A stretch of DNA of 22,453 nt from JAJISK01 sp046759185 (GTDB lineage Archaea; Thermoplasmatota; Thermoplasmata; RBG-16-68-12; JAJISG01), in assembly GCA_046759185.1 (NCBI GenBank), contig JBHIBO010000024.1:1-22453 (forward strand), in the 5' to 3' direction. Below are positions 13,746-21,252 of this stretch, piece after piece. A model generated the notes under the pieces. It was given only the letters and a program-made list of their open reading frames with translations, did not search any database and was not told the DNA's origin. Made by a program: the position numbers and the translations under genes. The first letter of the stretch is position 1; each line of letters opens with the position of its first letter.

Positions 13746-15302
13746 TCACGCGAAGAAGAAGGCCGCAGCCTGGGTCACGAAATCGATAAAGAAGAACGCG
13801 AACACGCCCGTGGCGACGGTCCCGATGACGGCGACCCAGAGGGACACGGTGTAGGGGACCGGCACCTTCACGGGCTCGCTGGGCCCCTCCAGGATGTACA
13901 TGTGCTTGATGACCCGGGCGTAGTAGAACAGGGAGAGGGCGCTGTTGAGGACCCCAGCCACGGCCAGCGTGACCATCCACTCCGAGCCCGGAACCAGTCC
14001 GGCCTGCACGGCGGACCAGAAGAGGATGAACTTGCTCACGAAGCCCCCCAGGGGCGGAATGCCCGCCAGGGAGAGGAGCATGATCATCATGGCGAAGGCG
14101 AGCAGCGGCATGCGCTTCGCTAAACCGCTGTAGTCGTCTAGCCGTTCCCCGATAAGCAGGGTGGCCGTCATCGCGACGAAGATGAAGGCCCCTCCTTGCA
14201 TGAACACGTAAACGAGGAGATGGTACAGGCCGCCCGCCAGCCCAAAGGCCGCGATGGCGGGGACCTGGTGGCTCCCTACCACCACGGCGATGAGGACGTA
14301 GCCAGCGTGGGCGATGCTGGAGTAGGCCAGCATGCGCTTCACGCTCTTCTGCGGAAGCGCGGCCACGTTCCCCAGGGTCATCGTGGCAATGGCCAGGATG
14401 CCGAGGGCCAAGGCCCACTGTCCGGCGGTCCCCACCAGCGCGAGGAGGAAGATCTTGAAGAGGGCGGCGAAGCCCATGATCTTGGAGGCGGTGCTCAGAA
14501 AGGTCGTAACCGTCGTGGGGGCACCGTCGTAGACGTCAGGGACCCACATGTGGAAGGGGACCGTGGCGACCTTGAACCCGAAGCCCGCGATGAGGAGCAC
14601 GAGGCCCAGGGCGATAACGGGCTCGAACTGGACCAGCCCCAGGGGCATCGCGAGGCCGAGGAACCGGAGGTTTGTGGCGGGCGGGGAACCGGCCTGGGGC
14701 GGGAGCTGGCTCAGGACGTGGGCGCTCACCCCGTAGATGAGGGAGAGGCCGAAGAGGATGATGGCGGAGCTCACCACTCCGATGATGAAGAACTTCATCG
14801 CGGCCTCCGTGGACCGCTTGTCCTTCTTCCGGAAGGCGGCCAGCGCGAAGGTGGCGAGGCTCGCCATCTCGAACGCGAGGTAGAGCACGAACAGGTCCGT
14901 GGCGGCCGCCACGAGGAGCATGCCGACGAGGGCCAGGAAGAGCAGGCCGTAGTACTCCCCGATGTTCCGGTCCGTCTTCTCCAGGTAGGACCGAGAGGCC
15001 AGGACGATGATGACCCCAGCGAGGAGCAGCACGACCCAGAAGAACAGGACGAAGGGGGTGACCTCCAACATCAACGCGGGCAGCTGTTGGGAGACGGGTG
15101 CCTGCCAGAGGACCAAGCCCATCCGCTCGAGGAGGCCCAACCCCGCCATATCGAGGCTGAGGAAGAGGGCGACTAGCAGCCCCACCAAGGCCACGTCGGC
15201 GAGCCGCTGCCGACGGCGGCGCAGGGCGAATGTCAGGGCGATGAGGAGGAACCCGAAGACGGTCGTGATGATGAGGGGGAGGAGGACCAGCCACTCGGTC
15301 AG
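13746..15302 (-). CDS. nuoN: NADH-quinone oxidoreductase-like complex I subunit N; apparent CTG start
   Basis: From CTG 15302 the protein has 518 residues, an antiporter-like membrane subunit of complex I that forms one of its proton channels. Motifs: Glu in VLYLAFEMASLATFALAAF (TM5), Lys in GFGFKVATVPFHMWVPDVYDGAPTTVTTFLSTASK (TM7-8 region, two Lys), and LNSALSLFYYARVIKHMYI near the C-terminus. The first ordinary start codon is GTG 15194, but that removes the first membrane helix: the 36 codons before it read TEWLVLLPLIITTVFGFLLI and so on, a typical NuoN N-terminus. In that stretch no ATG, GTG or TTG is in frame; the in-frame codon directly after the TAA of the preceding nuoM is CTG, seven nt after GGAGG. 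It is the last gene of the operon; the C-terminus ends FFIDFVTQAAAFFFA. Confidence 0.88.
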   Translation of the reverse strand: MTEWLVLLPLIITTVFGFLLIALTFALRRRRQRLADVALVGLLVALFLSLDMAGLGLLERMGLVLWQAPVSQQLPALMLEVTPFVLFFWVVLLLAGVIIVLASRSYLEKTDRNIGEYYGLLFLALVGMLLVAAATDLFVLYLAFEMASLATFALAAFRKKDKRSTEAAMKFFIIGVVSSAIILFGLSLIYGVSAHVLSQLPPQAGSPPATNLRFLGLAMPLGLVQFEPVIALGLVLLIAGFGFKVATVPFHMWVPDVYDGAPTTVTTFLSTASKIMGFAALFKIFLLALVGTAGQWALALGILAIATMTLGNVAALPQKSVKRMLAYSSIAHAGYVLIAVVVGSHQVPAIAAFGLAGGLYHLLVYVFMQGGAFIFVAMTATLLIGERLDDYSGLAKRMPLLAFAMMIMLLSLAGIPPLGGFVSKFILFWSAVQAGLVPGSEWMVTLAVAGVLNSALSLFYYARVIKHMYILEGPSEPVKVPVPYTVSLWVAVIGTVATGVFAFFFIDFVTQAAAFFFA

Positions 15303-16838
15303 TTACACCCCTCCGAAGGTCTGGAAGAAGCTCGTGGTCCACGTGTTGAAGAGGTCCATGAGCGGGGCAGGGAAGATTCCGAAGAGCGCGAAGAGCACCG
15401 CCAGGATCGCCAAGGGGAGCACCTCGTACATCGTGATGTCCCGGGGCTCCCCCAGCTCCTCCCGAAAGGGCCCGTGGACGGCCCGTTGGACCGCGTAGAG
15501 GTAGTACGCGGCGGTGAGGACCACCGTCAGGATGGGGAGCAAGACCCACAGCCCGAAGGCCTCGTAGGTCCCCAGGAAGACGGTGAACTCCGCCACGAAG
15601 CCGATGAGGCCGGGGAGGCCCAAGGAAGCGAGGAAGGCGGTGATGATGAAGCCGGCGAGGAGGGGCATGCGATTCATGATCCCCCCTAACTCCGAGATGT
15701 TGCGGGTGCCCAAGCGGTGGAGGACGGAGCCCGCCAGCATGAACAGGGCGGCCGAGATGAGGCCGTGGGCGAACATCTGGAAGATGGCGCCGCTGATGCC
15801 CATGACCCCCGGGGCGCCGTTGTCGAAGGCGTGCATGGAGGCGCCGATGCCCAACATCACAAGGCCCATGTGGCTGATGCTGGAATTCGCCACCAGGCGC
15901 TTCAGGTCGTCCTGGGCCAGGGAGACGATGGCCCCATAGAGGATGCTGATCGTGCCGATTCCCGCGAAGACCCAAAACAGCGTCGTGGAGGCCTCGGGAA
16001 TCATCTGGACGTTGACCCGGATGAGCCCGTAGCCCCCCATCTTCAGCAGGACGCCTGCCAGGAGGACGGATCCCGCCGTAGGCGCCTCGACGTGGGCGTC
16101 GGGCAGCCACGTATGCAAAGGGAACATGGGCAGCTTCGTCCCAAACCCGATGAGGAGGGCCACGAAGAGGAGGTTCTGGACGACGCCGATGGGGATGGGG
16201 CCCGTCTCGATGATCGCGATCATGTTGAAGGCGTCGACCCCGGCGTCCATGTAGAAGTAGAACACGAAGATGCCCAGGAGGACCAGGAGGCTGGCTGCCT
16301 GGGTGTAAAGGAAGAACTTGATGGAGGCGTACCGCTTCCGGGGCCCGCCCCATATTGCGATGAGGAAGTACATGGGAACGAGCTGGAGCTCCCAGAACAG
16401 GAAGAACAGGAAGAAGTCCAGTGCCATGAAGACGCCCAGCATCGTAGTCTCCATGAGCAAGAGGAGGGCGTAGAATTCCGGGACGCGCTTCTTCTCGTCC
16501 CAGGAGAAGATCATGGAGAGCGGGACGAGGATCGAGGTGAGGAGGACCAGGGAGAAGGAGAGCTCGTCCACTCCGAGCCGATAAAAGACGTTGATCTGGG
16601 AAATCCAGGCCGCCTCTTCGAAGGCGCGGTAACGGCCCTGGATCGGATCGAGGGCGAGGGGGATGAGGTCGGGTCGGAGGAACCCAATCAAGAGGTACAC
16701 GGAGATGGCCAGGGGAGTCAGGGAAGCGAGGAGAGCCCCCAGGCGGGCGGCCCGGTCGTTTCGTGCGAGGAGGTACACCAGGATGGCCGCGACGGCCGGA
16801 GCGAAGAGGGCTAGGCTAAGGATGGGGAAACCTGCCAC
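15303..16838 (-). CDS. nuoM: Complex I subunit M, second copy
   Basis: The protein has 511 residues and 14 or so membrane helices, a MrpD-like antiporter subunit of complex I. Key residues: Glu in FFLFWELQLVPMYFLIAIWGG (equivalent to Glu144 of E. coli NuoM), Lys in GFGTKLPMFPLHTWLPDAHVE and in LLAGVLLKMGGYGLIR, and YLYAVQRAVHGPF late in the protein. It starts at GTG 16838, one base after the TGA of the other nuoM gene, with GGAGGGGG 8 nt upstream inside that gene's last codons. Compared with the other copy it has VAEFTVFLGTYEAFG in place of ISEFMVFTGTYQGLP, so the two are clearly distinct paralogues. It ends TAA, followed in the same frame by the CTG of nuoN. Confidence 0.93.
   Translation of the reverse strand: MAGFPILSLALFAPAVAAILVYLLARNDRAARLGALLASLTPLAISVYLLIGFLRPDLIPLALDPIQGRYRAFEEAAWISQINVFYRLGVDELSFSLVLLTSILVPLSMIFSWDEKKRVPEFYALLLLMETTMLGVFMALDFFLFFLFWELQLVPMYFLIAIWGGPRKRYASIKFFLYTQAASLLVLLGIFVFYFYMDAGVDAFNMIAIIETGPIPIGVVQNLLFVALLIGFGTKLPMFPLHTWLPDAHVEAPTAGSVLLAGVLLKMGGYGLIRVNVQMIPEASTTLFWVFAGIGTISILYGAIVSLAQDDLKRLVANSSISHMGLVMLGIGASMHAFDNGAPGVMGISGAIFQMFAHGLISAALFMLAGSVLHRLGTRNISELGGIMNRMPLLAGFIITAFLASLGLPGLIGFVAEFTVFLGTYEAFGLWVLLPILTVVLTAAYYLYAVQRAVHGPFREELGEPRDITMYEVLPLAILAVLFALFGIFPAPLMDLFNTWTTSFFQTFGGV
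15306..15314 (-). promoter_or_regulatory. Shine-Dalgarno that places the nuoN start at CTG
   Basis: GGAGGGGTG on the minus strand lies in the last codons of the preceding nuoM gene (Gly-Gly-Val). GGAGG ends 7 nt before the CTG at 15302, normal spacing, whereas GTG 15194 is more than 100 nt away. Confidence 0.65.
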
Positions 16839-16839
16839 G

Positions 16840-18369
16840 TCAACCCCCTCCTAAGGCCGCCACCAGCAGGGATTGCTCGATGCCCCCGCTGTAGGAGGAG
16901 ATCAGGCCCAGCCATAGCGCGGGGACGAAGGCCGTGAGGAAGATGAAGAACACGACCACGGCCATGGGGATGTACTCCGATGCCCGCAGGTCCCGGACCT
17001 TCCCTAGGTTCGGGCTGAAGCGACCCAGGAGAACCCGGTGCATCGTCCAGAGGTAGTACGCGCCGGTGAGGACCACCGCGAGGAGGGGGATGAGGAGGAG
17101 CTTCTTGGTCTCGCCGGGCAGCCCCTGGTAGGTTCCCGTGAACACCATGAACTCGCTGATGAAGCTGTTGAAGCCGGGAAGCCCGAGGGAGGCCAGGAAA
17201 CTGATGATGATGAGGAAGGCGAAGATGGGCATCCGGCCGCCTAACCCCCGCAGGTAGGGGATCTCCCGGCTCCCCGTGGCGTGCTTGACGGACCCGGCGA
17301 GCATGAAGAGGACGGCGGTGATGAGGCCGTGGTTGAAGAGCTGGAAGATGGCACCCGAGATGCCGATGGCGCTGATGGTGGAGGCGCCCAAGAGGACAAA
17401 CCCCATGTGGCCGATGCTGGAGTAAGCAATCAGCCGTTTCAGGTCGACCTGGACGAGACAGACCAGTGAGGCGTAGATCATGCTGACAGTACCCAAGGCG
17501 GCCACGAGCCACCAGAGATCCACGGCGGCTTGCGGTAACATGGAGTACGAGACACGGAAGAGGCCGTAGCCGCCCATTTTCAGGAGGACGCCGGCCAGGA
17601 TGACGGACCCGGCTGTCGGCGCCTCCACGTGCGCATCAGGCAGCCACGTGTGGAAGGGAACCATCGGCAGCTTCACGCCGAACCCGAAGAGGAAGGCGAA
17701 GAAGATGGGGATCGCCGTGGCGAGGGGTATGAGCGGTGCCAGCCCGGCAATCTCGATCATGTTCAGGGTCCCGGTCTGGAAGGCGAGGGCGAAGATGCCC
17801 AGGAACATGACGAAGCCGCCCACGTGGGTGTAAATCAGGAACTTGATGGCGGCATGGTGTTTGTTCGGCCCTCCCCAGATCCCGATCAGGAAGTACATCG
17901 GGATGAGGACCAGCTCCCAGAAGACGGCGAACATCAGGAAATCCAACGCGATGAAGACGCCGATGAGGGCCAGGCTGATGATCTGGATGAGGGCGTAGTA
18001 TGCCTTGGGTCTGAAATCGGACTCCATCGGGTAAATGACGGCGACCAACAGCAGCAGGGCCGAGAGGAAGACCAAGGGGAGCGAGAGTCCGTCCACGCCT
18101 ACGCGATATTGAACGGAGAACCCGAAGACATCGAACCAGGTGTACTCCTCGAGGGCCCCGTACGCCCCCGAGGGGTCCGTGGGAAGACCCAGGTCGACGA
18201 CGGGGGATACGAAGTCCAGCAGCAGCAGGGTGGCGAAGGCGAGCGTGAGAACGGCGAAGGCCGCCGCCACGGTTCGCGCCCTCGCCTGGCTCCAGGAACC
18301 GAGAAGCGTCACCGCCGCCCCGATGCCCGGGAGGGCCAGGATGATCGTGAGGATGGGGAGCGCGACCAA
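16840..18369 (-). CDS. nuoM: Complex I subunit M, first copy
   Basis: The protein has 509 residues, a NuoM antiporter-like subunit. It has Glu in FAVFWELVLIPMYFLIGIWGG, Lys in GFGVKLPMVPFHTWLPDAHVE and LAGVLLKMGGYGLFR, and LWTMHRVLLGRF near the end. It starts with TTG 18369 directly after the TGA of nuoL, with GGGGGTG 6 nt upstream; MVALPILTIILALPGIGAAV is a normal NuoM N-terminus, which supports the TTG. Two NuoM genes in one operon mean the membrane arm may contain one more antiporter-like unit than E. coli complex I, or that the copies are alternatives. There is no Shine-Dalgarno-free gap: its last codons, GGG then stop, contain the signal for the next gene. Confidence 0.93.
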   Translation of the reverse strand: MVALPILTIILALPGIGAAVTLLGSWSQARARTVAAAFAVLTLAFATLLLLDFVSPVVDLGLPTDPSGAYGALEEYTWFDVFGFSVQYRVGVDGLSLPLVFLSALLLLVAVIYPMESDFRPKAYYALIQIISLALIGVFIALDFLMFAVFWELVLIPMYFLIGIWGGPNKHHAAIKFLIYTHVGGFVMFLGIFALAFQTGTLNMIEIAGLAPLIPLATAIPIFFAFLFGFGVKLPMVPFHTWLPDAHVEAPTAGSVILAGVLLKMGGYGLFRVSYSMLPQAAVDLWWLVAALGTVSMIYASLVCLVQVDLKRLIAYSSIGHMGFVLLGASTISAIGISGAIFQLFNHGLITAVLFMLAGSVKHATGSREIPYLRGLGGRMPIFAFLIIISFLASLGLPGFNSFISEFMVFTGTYQGLPGETKKLLLIPLLAVVLTGAYYLWTMHRVLLGRFSPNLGKVRDLRASEYIPMAVVVFFIFLTAFVPALWLGLISSYSGGIEQSLLVAALGGG

Positions 18370-20439
18370 TCAGGGCACCCCCAGGAGCGGGAAGACGATC
18401 TGGATGAGGAAGAGGACGACGACCGCGCCGATGACGATGATTCCGACGTAGTTCTGGACCTGGCCCGTCTGGCCTCGCCGCAGGGCCCAGCCGGCCCGGA
18501 AGGTCCGGAGGCTGATGCTGTTCACGACGCCGTCCACAGCCCGCCGGTCCACGAGGTCCGTCCCCCGGGCAGCCCAGAGTGTCAGGCGAGCCACCAGGTT
18601 GACGAATCCGTCGACGATCTTCCGGTCAAACCAGTCACTGAACCGGGCGAGGCCGAACACGATCCGTCGGCCGAAGGCGTCGTAGGCATCGTCGATGTAG
18701 TACCGTCTCTCCAAGAGCGTGTGGGCGGCCCGGCGCCCTGGACCCGCTGTGAGGGACTTCGGCGAGATGGCCCTCATCCGGTAGATGAGGGTGGCCCATC
18801 CCAGGCCCGCGGCAACGCCCAACAAGGAGATGTACGTGAGGAAGCTGCTGGGACCCGCGAAGGTCTTGATGAGGATGTCCAGCGGGGCCGTGAACTCGGC
18901 GTGGGCTCCGGCGACCAACGGGAAGATGAGGTTCCCGAAGCCCCCCAGCGGGAAGATCACCAGGCCCGAGCCGACGGCGAAGATGGCCAGGACCACGAGG
19001 GGCGTGGTCATGACCCGCGGCGATTCGTGGGGCTCCTTCTCCCAGCGCGGCTCGCCGCGGAAGGTCATGAACCAGAGGCGGAACATGTAGAAGGCCGTCA
19101 TGAAGACGGTCAGGATTCCCAGGAGCCACATCCACAGGAGGAGGGGGTTCCCGCCCGAGGCCGCGAAGGTCGCTGCGAGAATCTCGTCCTTACTCCAGAA
19201 TCCGCTTAACGGCGGAATCCCCGCGATGGAAAGGGCCGCTAAGAGCATGGTGAAGGAGGTGATCCGCATCTTCCGATGGAGGCCCCCCATCTTCCGCATG
19301 TCGTTGGTTGCTAAGGCGTGGATGACGCTGCCTGCCCCCAGGAAGAGGAGCGCTTTGAAGAAGGCGTGATTGGCCAGGTGGAAGATGGCGGCGGCATACC
19401 CCTCCTGGGCCCCCTCCAACCCCAAATTCAGGGCGTACGCGGCCGCCCCCAACCCGAGGAACATGTAGCCGAGCTGGGAGATGGTCGAGAAGGCCAGGAC
19501 TCGTTTGATGTCGTAGTTGGCCAAGGCCATGGTCGCCGCGAAGAAGGCCGTGAAGCCGCCGATGAAGGCGATGAAGAGGGTGGCGTCGACGTTGGTGACG
19601 ACCAGGGGGATGGTCCTCGCGGTGAGGTAGACCCCCGCCTTGACCATCGTGGCCGCGTGGATGAGGGCGCTCACCGTGGTGGGGCCCTCCATGGCGTCCG
19701 GCAGCCACGCGTGGAGGGGGAACTGGGCGCTCTTCCCGATGGCCCCCGCGAAGAACAGGAGGGGGACGATGAGGGTCAGCCGGATGGGAAGCCCGGGAGC
19801 GAGGGCCGAGACCTCCAGGATGTTGAAGGTGCCGAAAAGGAAGAAGACCGCGATGACGCCGACGAGGAACAGGACGTCCCCCACCCGGGTGACCAGGAAG
19901 GCCTTCTTCGCCGCCGCGGCGGCTTCGGGCTTGTGATACCAGTACCCGATGAGGAGGTACGAACACAGGCCCATGATTTCCCAAAAGATGAGGAGCTGGA
20001 GGAAGTTGTTCGCCGCGACGGCCCCCAGCATCCCCGAGACGAAGAGGGCGATCTGGGAGTAATACCGGGCCTTGTCCTTCTCATGGCCCATGTACCCCAC
20101 GGAGTAGATGGCGATGAGGAGGGAGAGGAAGGAGACGAGGGCCAGGATGATGACGCTGAGGTTGTCGATGAGGATGCCAAACTCGATGACCTGTCCTGTC
20201 GCCGGAGTCCCGATCCACCGAAACCAGATGACTTCCTGCGCCGGGAAGTTCCCGCCTACGGCCCCATTCAGCAGGGCGTGAACCAGCAGGCCGAGAGCGA
20301 AGACGAAGGAGACGCCCACCCCGCCGATGGTCCAGGCCGCGCCACCGTGCCACTGCCAGCGCCCCGTGACGAGGACCACCGCGAAGGCGACGAGGGGGGC
20401 GGCGACAATGACCCAGGACCAATCGACAAAAAAGGACAG
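18370..20439 (-). CDS. nuoL: Complex I subunit L; apparent CTG start
   Basis: From CTG 20439 the protein has 689 residues. It is the distal antiporter-like subunit with the long lateral helix at the C-terminus. Motifs: LLIFWEIMGLCSYLLIGYWYHKPEA (Glu in TM5), FAGAIGKSAQFPLHAWLPDAMEGPTTVSALIHAATMVKAGVYL (Lys and His in TM7-8), FSTISQLGYMFLGLG. The first ordinary start is GTG 20379, but the 20 codons before it encode SFFVDWSWVIVAAPLVAFAV, the expected first helix, with no ATG, GTG or TTG in frame and a stop codon 9 nt before CTG 20439. GAGGTG at 20445-20450 is 5 nt before the CTG. One base separates the CTG from the nuoK stop. The C-terminus (QNYVGIIVIGAVVVLFLIQ) is the final helix, ending in LLGVP. 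Confidence 0.88.
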   Translation of the reverse strand: MSFFVDWSWVIVAAPLVAFAVVLVTGRWQWHGGAAWTIGGVGVSFVFALGLLVHALLNGAVGGNFPAQEVIWFRWIGTPATGQVIEFGILIDNLSVIILALVSFLSLLIAIYSVGYMGHEKDKARYYSQIALFVSGMLGAVAANNFLQLLIFWEIMGLCSYLLIGYWYHKPEAAAAAKKAFLVTRVGDVLFLVGVIAVFFLFGTFNILEVSALAPGLPIRLTLIVPLLFFAGAIGKSAQFPLHAWLPDAMEGPTTVSALIHAATMVKAGVYLTARTIPLVVTNVDATLFIAFIGGFTAFFAATMALANYDIKRVLAFSTISQLGYMFLGLGAAAYALNLGLEGAQEGYAAAIFHLANHAFFKALLFLGAGSVIHALATNDMRKMGGLHRKMRITSFTMLLAALSIAGIPPLSGFWSKDEILAATFAASGGNPLLLWMWLLGILTVFMTAFYMFRLWFMTFRGEPRWEKEPHESPRVMTTPLVVLAIFAVGSGLVIFPLGGFGNLIFPLVAGAHAEFTAPLDILIKTFAGPSSFLTYISLLGVAAGLGWATLIYRMRAISPKSLTAGPGRRAAHTLLERRYYIDDAYDAFGRRIVFGLARFSDWFDRKIVDGFVNLVARLTLWAARGTDLVDRRAVDGVVNSISLRTFRAGWALRRGQTGQVQNYVGIIVIGAVVVLFLIQIVFPLLGVP

Positions 20440-20440
20440 G

Positions 20441-20743
20441 TCACCACCTCAGGATCCTGACCTTGTCCAGGTTCACGGTCTGATGGACGCCGTAGAGCAC
20501 GAGGAAGACCGCGAGGCCGATGGCCGCCTCACCCGCCGCCAGGGCGATGGAGAGAAGGGCGAAGACTTGTCCGGACACGTCCCCCGTGTAGGCCGAGAAG
20601 GCGACGAAGTTCAGGATGGCGGCGTTGAGGATGATCTCCACCGACATGAGGACGATGATGCCGTTGCGCCGGACCAGGATCCCGTAGAGGCCGACGGCGA
20701 ACAGGATGGCGGAGAGGGAGAGCTCCCACTCGAGGGGAATCAC
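20441..20743 (-). CDS. nuoK: Complex I subunit K
   Basis: The protein has exactly 100 residues and three membrane helices, the usual NuoK (MrpC-like) size. Glu 36 in LMSVEIILNAAILNFVAF and Glu 72 in ALAAGEAAIGLAVFL coincide with the two conserved proton-path glutamates of E. coli NuoK. It starts at GTG 20743 in a GTGA overlap with the stop of the preceding nuoJ half, with GGGAGG seven nt upstream. Its own last codons hold the Shine-Dalgarno of nuoL. Confidence 0.96.
   Translation of the reverse strand: MIPLEWELSLSAILFAVGLYGILVRRNGIIVLMSVEIILNAAILNFVAFSAYTGDVSGQVFALLSIALAAGEAAIGLAVFLVLYGVHQTVNLDKVRILRW
20445..20450 (-). promoter_or_regulatory. Shine-Dalgarno that places the nuoL start at CTG
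   Basis: GAGGTG on the minus strand lies in the last codons of nuoK and ends five nt before CTG 20439. It continues as GTGA, so much of GAGGTGGTGA matches the archaeal 16S tail complement, a stronger signal than most in the window. Confidence 0.65.
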
Positions 20744-20970
20744 GACGCTTCCTCCCGCTTGGCCAGGTAAATGCCCCCGATCATGGAGACGGCCAGCACG
20801 AGGGCCATGACGATGATGCTGAAGACGAACCGGGTGAACACCTCCTCAGCCACGTCGGTGTTGGGGATGGCCACCGAGAACGTGTTCCAGGGAATCCCCA
20901 CGAACGAGCCGATCATGAGGAGGGTGAGGAGGGTCAGTCCGACGAAGACGAAGATGCGCTCCCCTCTCAC
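20740..20970 (-). CDS. nuoJ: Complex I subunit J, C-terminal half
   Basis: A 76-residue protein from GTG 20970, with two membrane helices: IFVFVGLTLLTLLMIGSFV and FVFSIIVMALVLAVSMIGGIYLA, joined by a loop with IPWNTFSVAIPNTDVAEEVF. This corresponds to TM4-5 of one-piece NuoJ, including the loop before the last helix. The longer frame upstream is a frame-shifted shadow of the first half. The start overlaps the stop of the first half in GTGA with GGAGAGGGTG just upstream, and the second half ends in a GTGA overlap with nuoK. A split nuoJ is known in some archaea (I recall this for Thermoplasmata-type complex I), so this is more likely a real gene boundary than a frameshift error. Confidence 0.88.
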   Translation of the reverse strand: MRGERIFVFVGLTLLTLLMIGSFVGIPWNTFSVAIPNTDVAEEVFTRFVFSIIVMALVLAVSMIGGIYLAKREEAS

Positions 20971-21218
20971 GGCACCCTCTCCATGGCCTTGGTCCGGGTC
21001 AGCATGATGCCGAAGAGGAAGACGACGGGGACGGCCCCGGCGTAGACCAGGATCTGGATGATGGCGACGAACTCCGATTGGAAGAGGAGGTAAATCCCCG
21101 CCATGGTCACGAGGCTCATCGCCAGCCAGAATGCGGCCCACATGAGTTTCCTCGCGGTGACGACCCCAATCGCTGTGATGATCTCCACGGCGGAGATCAA
21201 GAGGAAGACAAACTGCAA
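20967..21218 (-). CDS. nuoJ: Complex I subunit J, N-terminal half
   Basis: An 83-residue protein with three membrane helices: FVFLLISAVEIITAIGVVTA, MWAAFWLAMSLVTMAGIYLLF and the conserved FVAIIQILVYAGAVPVVFLFGIML. It forms TM1-3 of NuoJ. The pi-bulge region of TM3 (LVYAGAVPVVFLF) is intact. The start is uncertain. TTG 21218 aligns with the Met of E. coli NuoJ (MEFAFYI versus LQFVFLL), but the Shine-Dalgarno GGGAGG (21234-21239) is 15 nt away. The better-spaced codon, six nt from it, is a GTC at 21227. No ATG or GTG is available in frame before the conserved sequence. The gene follows nuoH after a 34-bp gap, the place where nuoI is normally found. Confidence 0.82.
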   Translation of the reverse strand: MQFVFLLISAVEIITAIGVVTARKLMWAAFWLAMSLVTMAGIYLLFQSEFVAIIQILVYAGAVPVVFLFGIMLTRTKAMERVP

Positions 21219-21252
21219 CCCGTCGACCGTTCCCCTCCCCCCTACAGCCGCA

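Noticed and set aside
17629..19209. Very long plus-strand open frame (526 codons) opposite nuoL/nuoM; similar ones at 14196-15176, 15717-16814 and 19318-20460
   Set aside because: These are antisense to well-supported nuo genes and translate into low-complexity Glu/Asp/Arg/Gly-rich sequence, the usual mirror of hydrophobic GC-rich genes; no motif or start signal supports them.
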